NCBI GenBank assembly: GCA_002633005.1
Contig: NMRA01000234.1
Span: 339,392 to 403,391 of the forward strand
Length of the DNA: 64,000 nucleotides
Source: Phoronis australis
Taxonomy: Eukaryota; Phoronida; Phoronidae
Reading direction: 5' to 3'
Shown in pieces: positions 47,027-60,700 of the stretch. The notes below the pieces were generated by a model. That model was not told the DNA's origin. It searched no databases and was given only the letters and a program-made list of their open reading frames with translations. The position numbers and the translations under genes are program-made. How positions within the stretch are numbered: the stretch's first letter is position 1; each line of letters opens with the position of its first letter.

Positions 47027-50000
47027 ATGAGGGTTGTTATTGGTATGCTCAAAACAAATTATGTGTCTACTTACATAACGTTATAATTTGTTATTATTGT
47101 GATGCAGTTGTTTTAGGCATAATCTTAGCCCGTCAGCTAACTATGTGATCATGAACACTTGAACTGCAAATCTATGAAAACCATTTTGGAAGTGGAGAAA
47201 AACAAAACATTTTATTTATCTGGCTACGGCCTTGATTTTACTAAAAAGTCGTCATTTCCCTTGAAGGTGGAGTATCTGGGTTCATTGGCCGTCATCTGAA
47301 GGCGTCGCTGACAGAAAGAGGCCATGAAGTGATTGCTTTGTCTCGCAAACCTCGTGGGAAGAAAAGCATTACTTGGGTAACAAGATCTTGTGTGGTGACA
47401 CTCTGAGGCACCCTTCAATTCTTTTTGAAAAATACAGAAGCAATAATCTTTTATATTAAACTTCTGTCTTCATTAAGCTTAGTTTCCAATATTGTCACAT
47501 TAGGTTGAGTCAGGTGTGGTGTTTGTTATTATGTAGGAGGCAGTGTGGCCTGGTTGATAAGTGCACGCTTTCTTTACTCGAAGTTGTGGGTTCGAGTCCC
47601 ACCAGGTCACACTGCTAAACCCTTGAGCCCGGTTTCTAGCTCCTCAGCTTGGTTTTATCCATACATTAATAAAGCATAAAAATGGTTCGAGGTGATCAGT
47701 GCCGCAATGGGCCCACATGCACGGCTTGCACACGTCTGGTACAACGTGTATCAGACCGCCTGAAGTTGTTTTTTTTAATAATGTAAATGTCTACAATATT
47801 TGGAATTTGCAGACTTCTGAACCCAATTATTGGCGCATCCCCTGACCCCCTTTTGAATGTCAGAGTAAGCTTACATTTGAATGAATCATTTCTTATGTAC
47901 TTCGTGGAACGGACAAATTGAAGGTTTATCTTATTGTCTTACATTTAAGATCTGTCTTAGCTAAGTCTGTTTTCTTGGAATGGGTCCCTTGATCTCATTT
48001 CTGGACTCACTGGCTTTTTAAGCCTGGGATGTTATTTATTTTTGTTCTGTGATAGGATACTGGGCGTATGATAAGAAATAGTAAGGCATGTTTACAGCCT
48101 TTTTTATTTTCTCAAAAATGACAAGCGTGAAGTCATGTCTCATCCTTCTTGTGTATATGGAATTGTTAATTTGTTGTACTAGTTACTGCCTATGGAGATC
48201 TTTTATGCAATTCGTTGTTAAGTTGTGATACCAGTTGCTACCTCTTAAAGTATTTCTTGAGAAAATGGAATTCATTTTTAAGCTGTGATAACATTTACTC
48301 CCTCTGAGGGTCTTTCTTTCATACACATGCTTTTACTAAGTTTCTTTTAACTTCTAGGATCAGCTGTATCAGAGTGGGCTACCAAATGATGTCCAAGCAG
48401 TTGTGAATTTGTCTGGTGCTAATATACTGGATCCCACCAAAAGGTTATTTTCCTGTTTCATTTGCAGATGCCAGTACCTACAAACTGTTGCTAAACGTCT
48501 AGAGTCTCTATGGATCATTGTAAATATATCGATTTTCTTCATAGGCATATTTGTTCTTCCAAAGCAACATCATTGCAATCTGATTCGTTTGGTTGAATTG
48601 AAAATTGTTACAATAAATTGTCTGGAAGTTCCCTGACGGCCTCATGCTGCCTTGGTGACTGAAAGTAACCCGCGGTGACAAGCAACGTAAAAGGTCTAGC
48701 CAGAAGCAAAAATTGCTTGCTGTCGTTAAACATAGAAAACACTTCTTAATCAAGTATGCAACGAGATGAGACTGATTTTATTACAGTATGCAGCCAGAAT
48801 CTATAGAACAAAGGCAGGAAAGGAGAGGTTTTAGAGTCGCACATTACCTCAGCTGCTAGTACTCAAAATAATCTTGGTTAACTTGTTTTGCCGTCAAAAT
48901 GTTGCACCAATACGGGGGTGTAGTTGGATGTTGTTGTCTGACATGTGTGCTGCGACCCCTATCAGTGAAGGGTGCAGCAGTCTGCTATGGTAACCTACAT
49001 TCTGTGTATAATGATGAATAGATTATGTGGAGTTAGTAACCACTTGGCCTTGTAGATTCATCAGTCTAGTCAGAAATGCTGTTGATGTCGGCATTTATTT
49101 GATTTGTAATAATGTTCTAATATTGCGCGTTTAGTGACATTGAGATGGAATAGATTCATCAAAAAACACAATGATGTCATTCACTGCGACCAACAGGGGG
49201 CTCTTTGTTGTAATGCAAAACCATTGCTTTTGCAGGTGGACACCAGAATATAAGAGGGAAGTCTTTGACAGCCGAATAGAGACAACCTCCGCCCTTGCCA
49301 GGATCATAAACAAGTCTAATAATCCACCAAAAGTTTTTGTTTCTACTTCTGCCATAGGTTAGTCATTCTTTAGTTTGTTTGCTTTTGGTTTATTTTGATT
49401 TATTTGCATGTCTTGTTTGTAGGATATCTTAATGCTGAATGATTTGTAACAGGATGTGCTCACTGTGCAAACTTGTTTTTTTCTGAGTGTATATATTCCA
49501 GTACGTACTTCTTGTTTTACTGGTTTTCTTCTGACTCCGAATTTTATGACATCCCCTGTTGATCATTTTAGTTTTCAACAAGAAATACTTTTCTGTAAAT
49601 TGTTGGTGAAAGGGCTTGACGGATTTTTATGAAACTTGACACTGGTGCAGAAATGCAGTTGTGCCAGTTGTTTTTTTGGACAGATCTGAGTATTGCAGCA
49701 ATGCCTGTTGACAGTTGTATTTTTAGGCAGGATTTTCCTTATCCGTTGATTATGGTCAAGACACCTTACCAGATTTTGACCAAACTTGACTGGAAGCATA
49801 TGCTGAGGATGCGCCGACACCTTTCGATTTCCAGACAGATTTGTCTACCGGAGCACCCCTTATTGTCTATGTTATTTTTGGCATGAGTTTCCTTGTCAGT
49901 TCGTTATTGCAAAACAACTTTACAGAATTTTATGATGCTTGTGTGTGCATTTCAATGCTGTACATTGCTCTTGTTTGACATGTATCATAAGACTGCTTGA

Positions 50001-51655
50001 AATCTTCTCACACTTGACCCTTGCATCAAGGTTACCATGTTTTAGTATACAAAACCCTTGTGTTTCAGGTTACTATCCTCCTAGCAGTACTGCTGAATAC
50101 ACTGAGGACAGTCCACCTGGAAATGACATGCCTGGTCAGTTATGTAAACAGTGGGAGGTGGCAGCTCAATTGAAGGACTCTTGCACCACCAGGCTGGTAA
50201 TAGTCAGAACAGGTAGGCTAAAGGGCAGCAGATTGAACCAACCCAAGGCCTACTTACAACTTTGTAATGGCTGATGATTGTCACATGTCCTGGACAATCA
50301 CATGTTGCAGTGTACATTCTCAGCATGTATCGTTAGGTCTAGTCCTGCAACTCTGTTTTGTATTTATATCCCCCTCCCCCCGTACCTCCCGATTATTATT
50401 TTCATGTCTGTGATGAATCTCTTTAGTGTGCATCATTCCAATATCATTTGACCGTAATCCTTTTTTGCATCCACATCCCTGTGCATCTGTCCATCAACAC
50501 CTTGAAGGATGTTTGTAAAAGTTTGCAAACATAATTTTCCTATTGTGTATGGAACAGTATCAGGGAATTTTCGGGCAGGCCCAACTACTGGTGTGCTCCC
50601 TAGTGGCAATTTTTTTACATTTCTGTCTGTATCTTCGGAATTCTGTGACGGATTTTCATGAAATTTAGCAGTAATTATCTGTTAAAAAGAAGATCATGTC
50701 TTCTCGTTTCTGGATGGATTCGACATATTTTGTGTCAGTGTCTTTTCCATTTCTTAGCACCCATCTCTCTGTCATTCAAACCACTCTGAGGATGATTATG
50801 AAAGTTTGTGGACATTATTCTTACTGGGTTTAGGCAACTGTTGATGATTTTTGAAGGGGTCCAACTACTAGCATTGCTCCATTTACTGCTAATGTTCAAA
50901 ATGATCATCTCTCTTTTATATGAGCTGTACAAGGTGGATGCATATCAACGCTCCACATTGTTGTTTTTGTTACTGACATAATAAATGACCCATTTTCATG
51001 AACCGCTGGTCTTCATTCCATCCCTCAAATCAGATCTTGAAATTTATTATATTTTAATTTTCAGAACACACTACTATGTCATATATAGGCATTTCTTTGG
51101 TTGTGACATGTATTGCAGAAAGCAAGCAACGGTTGTATTTGTTCCAAAGATGTAACTAGATGTTAATTATAACTTTTTAGAAGTATCTAGAATAAAGAAA
51201 CAATAATTTATCAATGATTTCCTTCCATAGGTTTGGTGTTGGGAAGAGATGGAGGTCTCATTAAGAACCTATTCCTACCATTTTTTCTTGGAGTTGGTGG
51301 GCGCATGGGAAGTGGCCAACAGTGGTTTCCATGGATACACATCAGAGACATTGCTGGAATTTATGTGCACGCTATTGAAAATGACCATGTGAGTGGTGTC
51401 CTGAATGGAGTGTCGCCAGAAAGCGTCACCAACGCACAGTTCTCGTCCACTTTTGCTTATGCTATGTGGAGGCCAGCTCTCTTTCCTGTCCCAGGCTTTG
51501 CATTGCGAGCCGTGTTTGGAGAGGAGAGGGCCAACATGGTGATTGAAGGCCAGCGTGTGGTTCCTAGGCGAACCCTGGAGTCAGGCTACAAATTTGTGTA
51601 CTCAGATCTGAAGTCAGCATGTGCAGACTGCAGTAGGTTGATCTATGCTGTGTAG
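47027..51655 (+). CDS. SDR39U1: SDR39U1-like epimerase family protein, complete, six exons
   Basis: Coding exons 47027-47042, 47267-47376, 48358-48443, 49236-49357, 50069-50212 and 51231-51655 give 903 nt, 300 residues, with every GT-AG junction in phase. The N-terminus MRVVIGGVSGFIGRHL is the Rossmann nucleotide-binding loop (GGxxGFIG). Further landmarks are AVVNLSGANILDP, FVSTSAIGYYP, a QWEVAAQ helix, VIVRTGLVLGRDGG, FPWIHIRDIAGIYVHA and VLNGVSPESVTNAQF. The C-terminus is FGEERANMVIEGQRVVPRRT then LESGYKF. Length and motif order match animal SDR39U1 and bacterial YfcH, an atypical NADP-binding SDR of unsettled substrate. As in relatives, the classical YxxxK pair is replaced (the Tyr is in GYYPP). 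A likely polyadenylation signal is AATAAA at 52454-52459. Exon 1 has only 16 coding bases. Confidence 0.93.
47543..47612 (+). repeat. tRNA-like sequence, probably SINE head, in SDR39U1 intron 2
   Basis: TGGCCTG and CAGGTCA form a 7-bp acceptor-like stem. GTGGG-TTCGAGT-CCCAC is a perfect T arm with a canonical box B. A weak anticodon-like hairpin (GCTTT/GAAGT) has an 8-nt loop, and the D arm is poor. This looks like a tRNA pseudogene or SINE head rather than a working tRNA. It lies 167 bp into intron 2. Confidence 0.55.
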
Positions 51656-54600
51656 TACTGGGGCGTATCGACCTTCAGCAATTCACCTCAAGCAAGCCTT
51701 GTTATGGTTCACTCCATATCAAGTCAACTTCTTTCAGTTCAGCTTTGTCATTATTGTGTGCTGACATGAAAATGAAACCAATTTTGTTGAAGAGCTCTCG
51801 TCACACTACCAGACTCGCTCTTGTTATGTTTACATGTTGTCCAACAGCCCGGTGTGTTTTCAGATTATTTTGGCAGTGTTCAGCTGCTTTATTTTCATAT
51901 AACAACAAGACACCCAGAACCCATTCAAAATGTCTGTAATGACTAAGGTTCGCTGAAACCAAATATAAACCTTAGAGAAATTAAACCCATAGTACACCTG
52001 TGAAGTTGGCTTTTAATTTGTGCTTTCCACATGTACGGTAAAACTCACATAAGTTGGGAGTCGCTCTGTAAGTTTATGAGAGCAAATGTTATTAACCAGA
52101 ATCATTTATTAACACAATTCTAATGTTAGCTTTCAGCTGTATCCCTGCAAGTGTATGCTGTAGTGGACTTACTCTTTCTTTTGATTTGGGCATACAGCCA
52201 GAAAATTAGGATACCCACCCATTTAAATAAGCGACTTAAAAAGTGGATTCATTTGTAAGGAGCTTCCATGAAAAAGTGACCCTTCTGTAAGGTTTCGTTC
52301 TAGAAACACCCCCATTTAGCAGTGGTCAATTCCACAAGAGTTCTTAAACAGATGAATTTTAACCTAAAACCCTGTACTGGAACAAGACAAGATGGCTGAT
52401 TGGAGACCTTGTACTGGGTGCAAGACGAAATGCTGGACTGTAGTACATTTTGCAATAAAAGTTTAAACATCCGTCTGCTGATTTCAGTATATTGAAATTT
52501 AACTCCCATCAAACTGAACCCACAATATAATGAACTGGTTTGTGCTGATATTGGTCCAACTAGACTTCTCACACACCTTGAATATGCAAGTTTTATGAAA
52601 AGGGGGGTGAAATATGTGTGAAAAAGAAATTAGTTGATTATATTTATTTCTGTATCATTAGTATACAGCAGCTATGAACCCACCTTTTCAAAAACCAACT
52701 GGACTAGTCTTGAAATTGGTCTAAAATTTTTTTTTTTTAATCGCAATAGGGGGCAATTCCTGGGGTTGGAAATAACTGGCATTATATTATTGCTTTTGGC
52801 CAGTCTCAGCAAGTGGAATTGTTGCTGTGTCATTTTGTTCGCCGAGCATGGTCTGGATAAAAAACAAACTGGCAATTCTTTGGAAGACTACAAATCACTT
52901 CCCTTCTAAGAGGTCTTAATGAAAATTAACTTTTTTCAAAAGAGTACAGGTTGTCGCTTTAAGTAGCATGTTCCTGTACTAACATATATCTGTACTGTGA
53001 CCAAAAACTGAAATAAATATTAAAACAATGTTAGACTGTTTTTGTGCGTCTTAAAGCTCAGATTTTGGCCTCCAACACCAGTTACACTTTCGTAAATTCA
53101 TTGACTAGTATTTAACGTGGCTAAAATTTTGTGAAGTTGCATTTCAAAATAAAACATTTTGGGAATTGGGTTGGGAAACCAAAACCAAAATAGGAATGGG
53201 CATTCCCTCCGCCCATGGGAATTTTGCTGAACTGTCCTACACTGCAGACAAAATTGCAAGGCAAAACATAACTGGCAAGACTTGAAGCAAACTAAAAGTA
53301 CTCTATGAGAGCAAACATTTGCTACCTTTTAAATGTTCTCGTTTTTAAGTGAACTTAAAACAAAAGTGTAATCACTCCCCCATGATGTTATTGTAGATGA
53401 TAAGAGAATTGTAGTCCATTGCATTTCATTACTAAGGATCACAACTCTTGGGACCTACATCAAATACAATCAATCCTTACTTGTTACATTTCCAAACTCA
53501 TTTAAGTTTCCAGAAATCAAACATTAATGTAATGTTGGTTCGAGGATAGAAAAATACTTGCTATTAAGAAAAATGTTCAACCTTACGAAGGCAATCCTCC
53601 AAGATGTTAGCAGTTACCACCTGTTTATACTACGTTGCCTGACTTCCATTTCAGTTGAAGCATCATCCCAGAGTACAGAAAATGAAACAAAACTATGAGG
53701 AAATTATATTTATATTCATAATACGATATCTTCAATAGCCATCAGTGCCTAGTCATGATATTGAGCTAGTCCATTAAAGTAAATACACTGCCTTTCTTTA
53801 CAAAACATTCACCACGACCCGAGTATGGCAAACAAAACCACTGACCATGAACTTGGTTAAAGCGTACACACGTGTACCATCTTTCACCAAGATAAACTTT
53901 ACCACACTCGCCACCAGTTACAATTATGCCCAATGTTCATTTGGAGTACTGTAACAACAAGCAATGTTCACACTCGACTGTTCAGCACACACCGTCAGTG
54001 AAACACCGACCCAGAAATATCTGAAGTAAGAACAACAAAGTCTTAGAAATGTTGATAAGCTAACATGCCATCATGATTTTCCACTAGCATTACTCACAAA
54101 AATCAACAGAACATATAGTGCAAACTATTGCAACCTTCCATTGCAGCCTCAACAACCATGAACTGTGTTTAACTGATCCTTACGCCATACTTGTACTGTA
54201 AGAATCCAATACTGAACATACGCCTCAATTCTTAGTGCTTATTTCAAAAGCCAAGGTCCAGGTACAATGCGAGCAAGCTGAAAATGACTTATTTTATTAT
54301 TACAATCAATGTACTTTTCAAATGTTAACACATTTCATTAAATATGGGTAAAATACGGTTTATTACATAAAAAAGTACTATTGCAACAAATAACAATTAG
54401 ACATATTTGGCACCAGTCACAACAGCTCCACCTACTGGCTATTCATCATTACTTCGCCAATCTTTAACGTGTTAAGCTCTACATGTGTTAGTGTTCAAAT
54501 ACACCAATAGCTGGTATTTCCTTTCTAATTGCATGCAGGACATGTCTTGTGATGTGTGTGAAGAGAAGTGCAGAATCATTGCACTGTATGCTTACAACCT

Positions 54601-54705
54601 GAAGACAACATCTGACACTTCCAACCGCATAGCCAACAATAGAATTATGTAACGGTCACTTCAAAACTATTCAGTGCCCACTCCATGACTCTATTGACCT
54701 CTGCG
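51656..54705. other. SDR39U1 3' UTR and convergent intergenic DNA
   Basis: Between the SDR39U1 (+) and AP1G1 (-) stops. Candidate polyadenylation signals are AATAAA at 52454-52459 (plus) and, for AP1G1, TTTATT (AATAAA on minus) at 54359-54364 and 54293-54298. No additional gene recognised. Confidence 0.5.
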
Positions 54706-57700
54706 TCACACTCCCGGTGGAAAGTTGTTGACCTCGCCAGTTTCCGTAACTGGCACTCCATTGGCAGAGTATGTTATCCGTAGCCTCATCCGTAATGCTG
54801 ACTGAAAATACAAACACACTGGGTTTTAATACAGTTAAACAAAAGTACCAAAACAGTGATTTTACTGAACTAAGAGCTGGAGATGGGTACAAACAACAGC
54901 GCTTGAGATTGGAACCAACGGGTTTAATGCTATCGGAATTTTCCCTAGATAAGTCCATGTATTCGGAAAAAGCAAATTTTCAGGTGTTTCAGTAACACCA
55001 AATAAACGACCGGGCATTTAGTTACAAAGGGGGCATGTAAGCAGAAAGTCATAGCCTCGGCTGGTATGAGAATGTAAGCATTTTTTCCATATAACAGCGT
55101 TTTTTAATTTTAAGTTAATAAATACATACTTTGTTCATTTTTATAAATGACAAATGTTCCACAAAACTGAATTTGTGGCAAACGGTTGACGCTAAGTGGG
55201 GTTTTAAGAGGACATTTTCCGAATAAACGCCCCACTATCTGGACACTCAACACCAGAAGTTTAACAACAAATATATGCGCAAGGGCGTTTATTCGGCATA
55301 GGCTTTCTTTCTAGCCTAGGCAGAACAACTTAAAGACAAAATGTCAGCCAGGTGAGTGTACTTACTCCTGTGGGGTTGGTGACCTTGATAAGTTGGGTGA
55401 TGGAACCGTTTGGCACCAGAACATTACTGGAAGGTGATAACAACTGTAGCTGGAATGACTGGAAGATAAAACACGAGAACATGACTATCTGGGCCAATTC
55501 ACCTATGGGTGCTAACATAGGCGACAACATGACTACACAGGCTGATACACCAGTCCGTGTTAACATATGTGACAATATACGAGAAGATAGTGTGGCTCAG
55601 TGGTTTGACCTCCGGACTCCCGTTTAGGTGACCCAGGTTAAATTCCTGGCTTTACTGGCTGACAATTGAGCACTACACAAAGGTGCATCTTACTCCTCCG
55701 CACTCGGTCTTAGTAAAAATGCATGCAAGGGAGTGAATGGATATAATGCGAAAGCGATTTCTGACAACATGACTACCTGAACTGATACATCTATCTGTTG
55801 GTGCGAGCAGTATCCAGAGGGTAGTTTATTCTATATTTTAAAAGGTGAATAGAATACAAAACCACTTTTGTTTACAATGTGTGCCATCTTTTGTCACCAA
55901 CAAGAGAACACTCTGCAATCAATGTCAAAGTCTGGTAAAGTGCGAAAGTAATGCCACTTTGATGCCTGCTAAACTCCTATCACCAAATTAGGCACGACCA
56001 ATATCCAGGTGACAGGAGACCCTGGCAGTCCCTATCACCACATTACAATGCCTCCACAAAGAATGTACACTAACAACAAAGCCAGCTCATACCTTGGGGA
56101 CAGCAGCTTGAAAGACAAAATCTGCCATTGTTACTGTTGACGAGTTAGTAGCATTCATGGTGATGGAAGTGGTGCTGGGCTGGTCATTTTGCTTCTCAAA
56201 CGAGAAATCTATTCTCAGTCCATTTTTATTAAAGGCTTCTACATTTGGAAAAGCTGTAAGAGAATTGGAACACTCCAGTGACAGTCTATGTAAAGTGCCA
56301 AATTACCAGAGCTGCATTTGAACAGACAAAGTGCAGATGACCTAAAATGTGTATTACGAGGTTGAACAGCTGTGAACAGCCACTTTACATCTACCAAAAA
56401 ACAGACATCCTACCACTCAATCTTCTGAACTGAAGCTTTTTACACTTCTTTAAATCAATTGGTTAATTGTAAGCCATGAAAACTATATGGTTCAGCAGAA
56501 GTAAATGGCACATTGGAAGACAAGCCTGCGAAGAGTAGTCACAAGAGCAACTGACTTGTGCTGCCACCTAGATGTACATCCATCAGTAACAGGGATGTAC
56601 AACAGGCACAAGGTTGTCCATAGAAAGTGCCCTATTCTTCCAAGAGGTGCAGAGCAGGCCAGGGAGATATCTTATGTAATAATAATATGACTCAAATTAA
56701 ACTGCCGACTAAGCAGCAGTAGACAAAAAATATCCAAGTTGATTTTCCACAAAATCTGTGTTTCTGACACAACGCAAGTAAAATTTAAGCAACTACAAGG
56801 TACAATGTACCTGAAAGTACAAGAGAATCTTTGGACACCAAATGTTCAATTGTCCTATGGGACAACAGTGTCCATGCCAAAATCTCAGCTGTATTGTCTG
56901 CATCAGATGCACCAACATTCTAGAAAGTAGACTACTAAGAGTTCAATAGCGTTTCGCCCGAGATGACACCTTATGGTGCACCGGAACAGAAAAAAAAAAA
57001 ACAAATGCCATAAGCACAGTCAATGTTCACACTCAATGATGAACATCATACGTTTTCATATACAGCAGTTTTAAATAAAGTTATGTTGGACCCTAGAAAC
57101 ATGTTCACATTTGGCCTACTTCGGAACATCACACTTCAAAAATAGCAAATCGGATTCACATGAAACTTTCAGATACTGTGCAGCACTGTTCTCCAAAACA
57201 CTGTTAGGGCTGTTCCAGCAAAATCTGTATGGGGGGGGGGGCAGTTGAAGTAAACCTTCTTAAAACAAGTAAATCGTAAAAAGCGGGTAGCATTTTTTTG
57301 TCCTTTAGAGTTGACAGATGGTATTTCCAGGAAAACACCGACCTCACTACCCTCTGAACAAACTTCAACTCACCAAAAATTCACTTGGCAGTTCTTGACC
57401 AAAAAAATCAACAAGCAACAAACCATGGCCCATGTTGCTAGTGTACAGTGTGCAACATGTACACTATGTCATTACTCAAGTCAAAAGCAATTTGATTAAT
57501 GTAACGCCATATTAGAATGAAAATTTCTGCAAAACTAAATTTGTGTTAACACATGTAAGAAAATTTAATGATTTTTTAATAATAAGTATGAGGAGTCAGA
57601 CAGACAATTTTCAATATTCATTTGGCGTAGCAGCCTAAATTTCATGGATTCATGAAACTGACAAAAAATCTTGTTAAAATAAATCTTAAATCCATCTGTT

Positions 57701-60700
57701 TACAGCGAAGTTAAGTGTTCTTACTGATCGCAACTCCCCAAAACATCGACGATAGTATGAAAGGCCCCCTAGAGGCAATTTATTTACAAGTGTTGCTCCC
57801 TCTTGTAGGAATTTCGAAATAATGAGCACACCTAGCATCTGCTATTTGAAATGTACACGAAGGGTGCATACCAACATTTTTGTTCATTAATCACTATTCA
57901 TTGGAAAGCATGTGTGATTTTTTTTCCCTTGTCTGGGAGTGAGCTGACGTGTCTGCTGGATCCTTGTAGGCTAACCAAACACTGAAGACAGAAAATGTCT
58001 AAAGCGAAAAAACCTAACATGTACATTACCATGTATAATTCAGGCATAATTTAAAAATTATTATAGGGTGGTTGCATTTTATATTTTAACCTAATTAAAA
58101 ATTATCGGTAGTAGGTTTGAGAAATAAAAGAAAAATATGGGCGGTAGGTAAAAAAATGAAAGTGCCTTCCTCCCTCCCAGTTTTTACTGAAACAGCCCTT
58201 AGGAATTGTTTTTAACGTTTTCTCTTTTGCATGAGGGTCTATCAAACACGCAAGATTATTTAGGAAACTGTCACATTATCAAATGAAAATTGGTCATGCT
58301 ATTGTTACTGTTGTACCTTTCTTTTTTACTAAATTTTACTAACAATGCTTCGTCATGTGAGCAAATTACTGGTAAATTGGTATCAAGTCTAAAGGCTTTT
58401 TACTTTCAGAAAATACTTATGCAGATTTAATTTCTTTAAGTGCAGACTTACCCTGGAGCAAATTACACCTAGAACGAGTTGTCGCAAGGTTTGGAGGTTG
58501 TGTGGGCGCTATTTAAACTACTGCAACTTACCCCACTTGAGACACCTTACTCTGTCTTGTCAATGTGGGGTAACTTGTTCTAGTGCCACTACTAATTTCT
58601 GTGTGACTGCAAACCTGGGGCAGGGCGCAAGTAATTATCAGCTGCGGTTACATACAGACAGGAATTCTTTTGCGCACCATACTTGCATAAGGTGTTCATT
58701 GTCACACACAGAGCGACAGCTTGGGCCTTATCCTAGTTATTGGATATGCGTGTGTGGACGCTCCATTCAAAAGTGGGGTACGTTGCACTAGTGCTAGTTG
58801 GTCTGAGGCAGGCTGTGTGTGGACAGGACTTAAGTGATGTAGAGGCAGGCTGTGTGTGGACAGGACTTAAGTGATGTAGAGGCAGGCTGTGTGTGGACNC
58901 CACCACGCTGTCCCAGATGCCCCGGCAATGTTGACAATTTACGTTCCTCCGAAACATAAAGAGCAACTTCCGCTTTTCGAGGTGAACGTCGTCTGCAACG
59001 CCGCGGTAAGAAAGGAATTTGCCGTGCAAATTTTATATCAAATCCGATTTTTTTACGGGGAAATATTATAAAAAAGCGGAAAGCACATTTGAAAAAAGCG
59101 AAAATCCACGTTTCCGCGGAAAATTCCAAGCCCTGCTTACTGATCGCAACTCCCCAAAACATCGACAATAGTATGAAAGGCCCCCTAGAGGCAATTTGTT
59201 TACAGGTGTTGCTCCCTCTTGTAGGAATTTCGAAATAATGAGCACACCTAGCATCTGCTATTTGAAATGTACACAAAGGGTGCATACCAACATTTTTGTT
59301 CATTAATCACTATTCATTGGAAAGCATGTGTGATTTTTTTCCATGTGAGCTGATGTGTCTGCTGGACCCTTGTAGGCTAACCAAACACTGAAGACAGAAA
59401 ATGTCTAAAGCGAAAAAACCTAACATGTACATTACCATGTATAATTCAGGCACAATTTAAAAATTATTATAGGGTGGTTGCATTTTATATTTTAACCTAA
59501 TTAAAAATTATCGGTAGTAGGTTGGAGAAATAAAAGAAAAATATGGGCGGTAGGTAAAAAAATGAAAGTGCCTTCCTCCCTCCCAGTTTTTACTGAAACA
59601 GCCCTCAGAAATTGTTTTTAACGTTTTCTCTTTTGCATGAGGGACTATCAAACACGCGAGATTATTTAGGAAACTGTCACATTATCAAATGAAAATTGGT
59701 CATGCTAGTGTTACTGTTGTACCTTTCTTTTTTACTAAATTTTACTAAAAATGCTTCGTCATGTGAGCAAATTACTGGCAAATTGGTATCAAGTCTAAAG
59801 GCTTTTTACTTTCAGAAAATACTTATGCAGATTTAATTTCTTTAAGTGCAAACTTACCCTGGAGCAAATTACACCTAGAACGAGTTGTCGCAAGGTTTGG
59901 AGGTTGTGTGGGCGCTATTTAAACTACTGCAACTTACCCCACTTGAGACACCTTACTCTGTCTTGTCAATGTGGGGTAACTTGTTCCAGGGAAACTTGTG
60001 CCACTACTAATTTCTGTGTGACCGCAAACCTGGGGCAGGGCGGAATTATCAGCTGCGGTTACATACAGACAGGAATTCTTTTGCGCGCCATACTTGCATA
60101 AGGTGTTCATTGTCACACACAGAGCGACAGCTTGGGCCTTATCCTAGTTATTGGATACGCGTGTGTAGATGCTCCTTTCAAAAGTGGGGTATGTTGCACT
60201 AGTGCTAGTTGGTCTGAGGCAGGCTGTGTGAGGCAGGCTGTGTGTGGACAGGACTTAAGTGATGCAGATATTTGGGTAAATGCACACACTTGTTGGTAAG
60301 GTCCTACATAACATTAATAAGTTATGTATAATAATTTCCAACTACCTACCTGCTATATTATTTGCAGATGGAGGCTGTGAATTGAATAATGGTTGGCTGC
60401 CTCCTAATAAGTCATCCATAACATTATTAGCTTGCAGCGGAGGTGGGCCTGAAAGAAAGCCAAGAGAAAAGTTAGATGCAGCTATTTGCTGAGAAGTCAA
60501 ACAATATTACAACATAACAAACAAACACAACTGTGTGTCAACAACTATCAGTTGTAAGTTTAATGCTGTTTATAAAGCTCAAAACAGAGCACAGATAATG
60601 AGCCATGAAAACACTTCATACAGAAATATCATGGTGGGCAAGGATTGAACTACTGGGGAAATGGAAAACGTCAATATGAAAAACATTGCTAACACCACAT

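Noticed and set aside
47543-47612. Functional tRNA gene
   Set aside because: The T arm and acceptor stem pair well, but the D arm is poor and the anticodon loop has 8 nt, so it is kept only as a tRNA-like repeat.
58733-59303. Minus-strand frames of 98 and 157 codons crossing the N
   Set aside because: They run through a minisatellite, an ambiguous base and a transposon end, so they cannot be one real gene.
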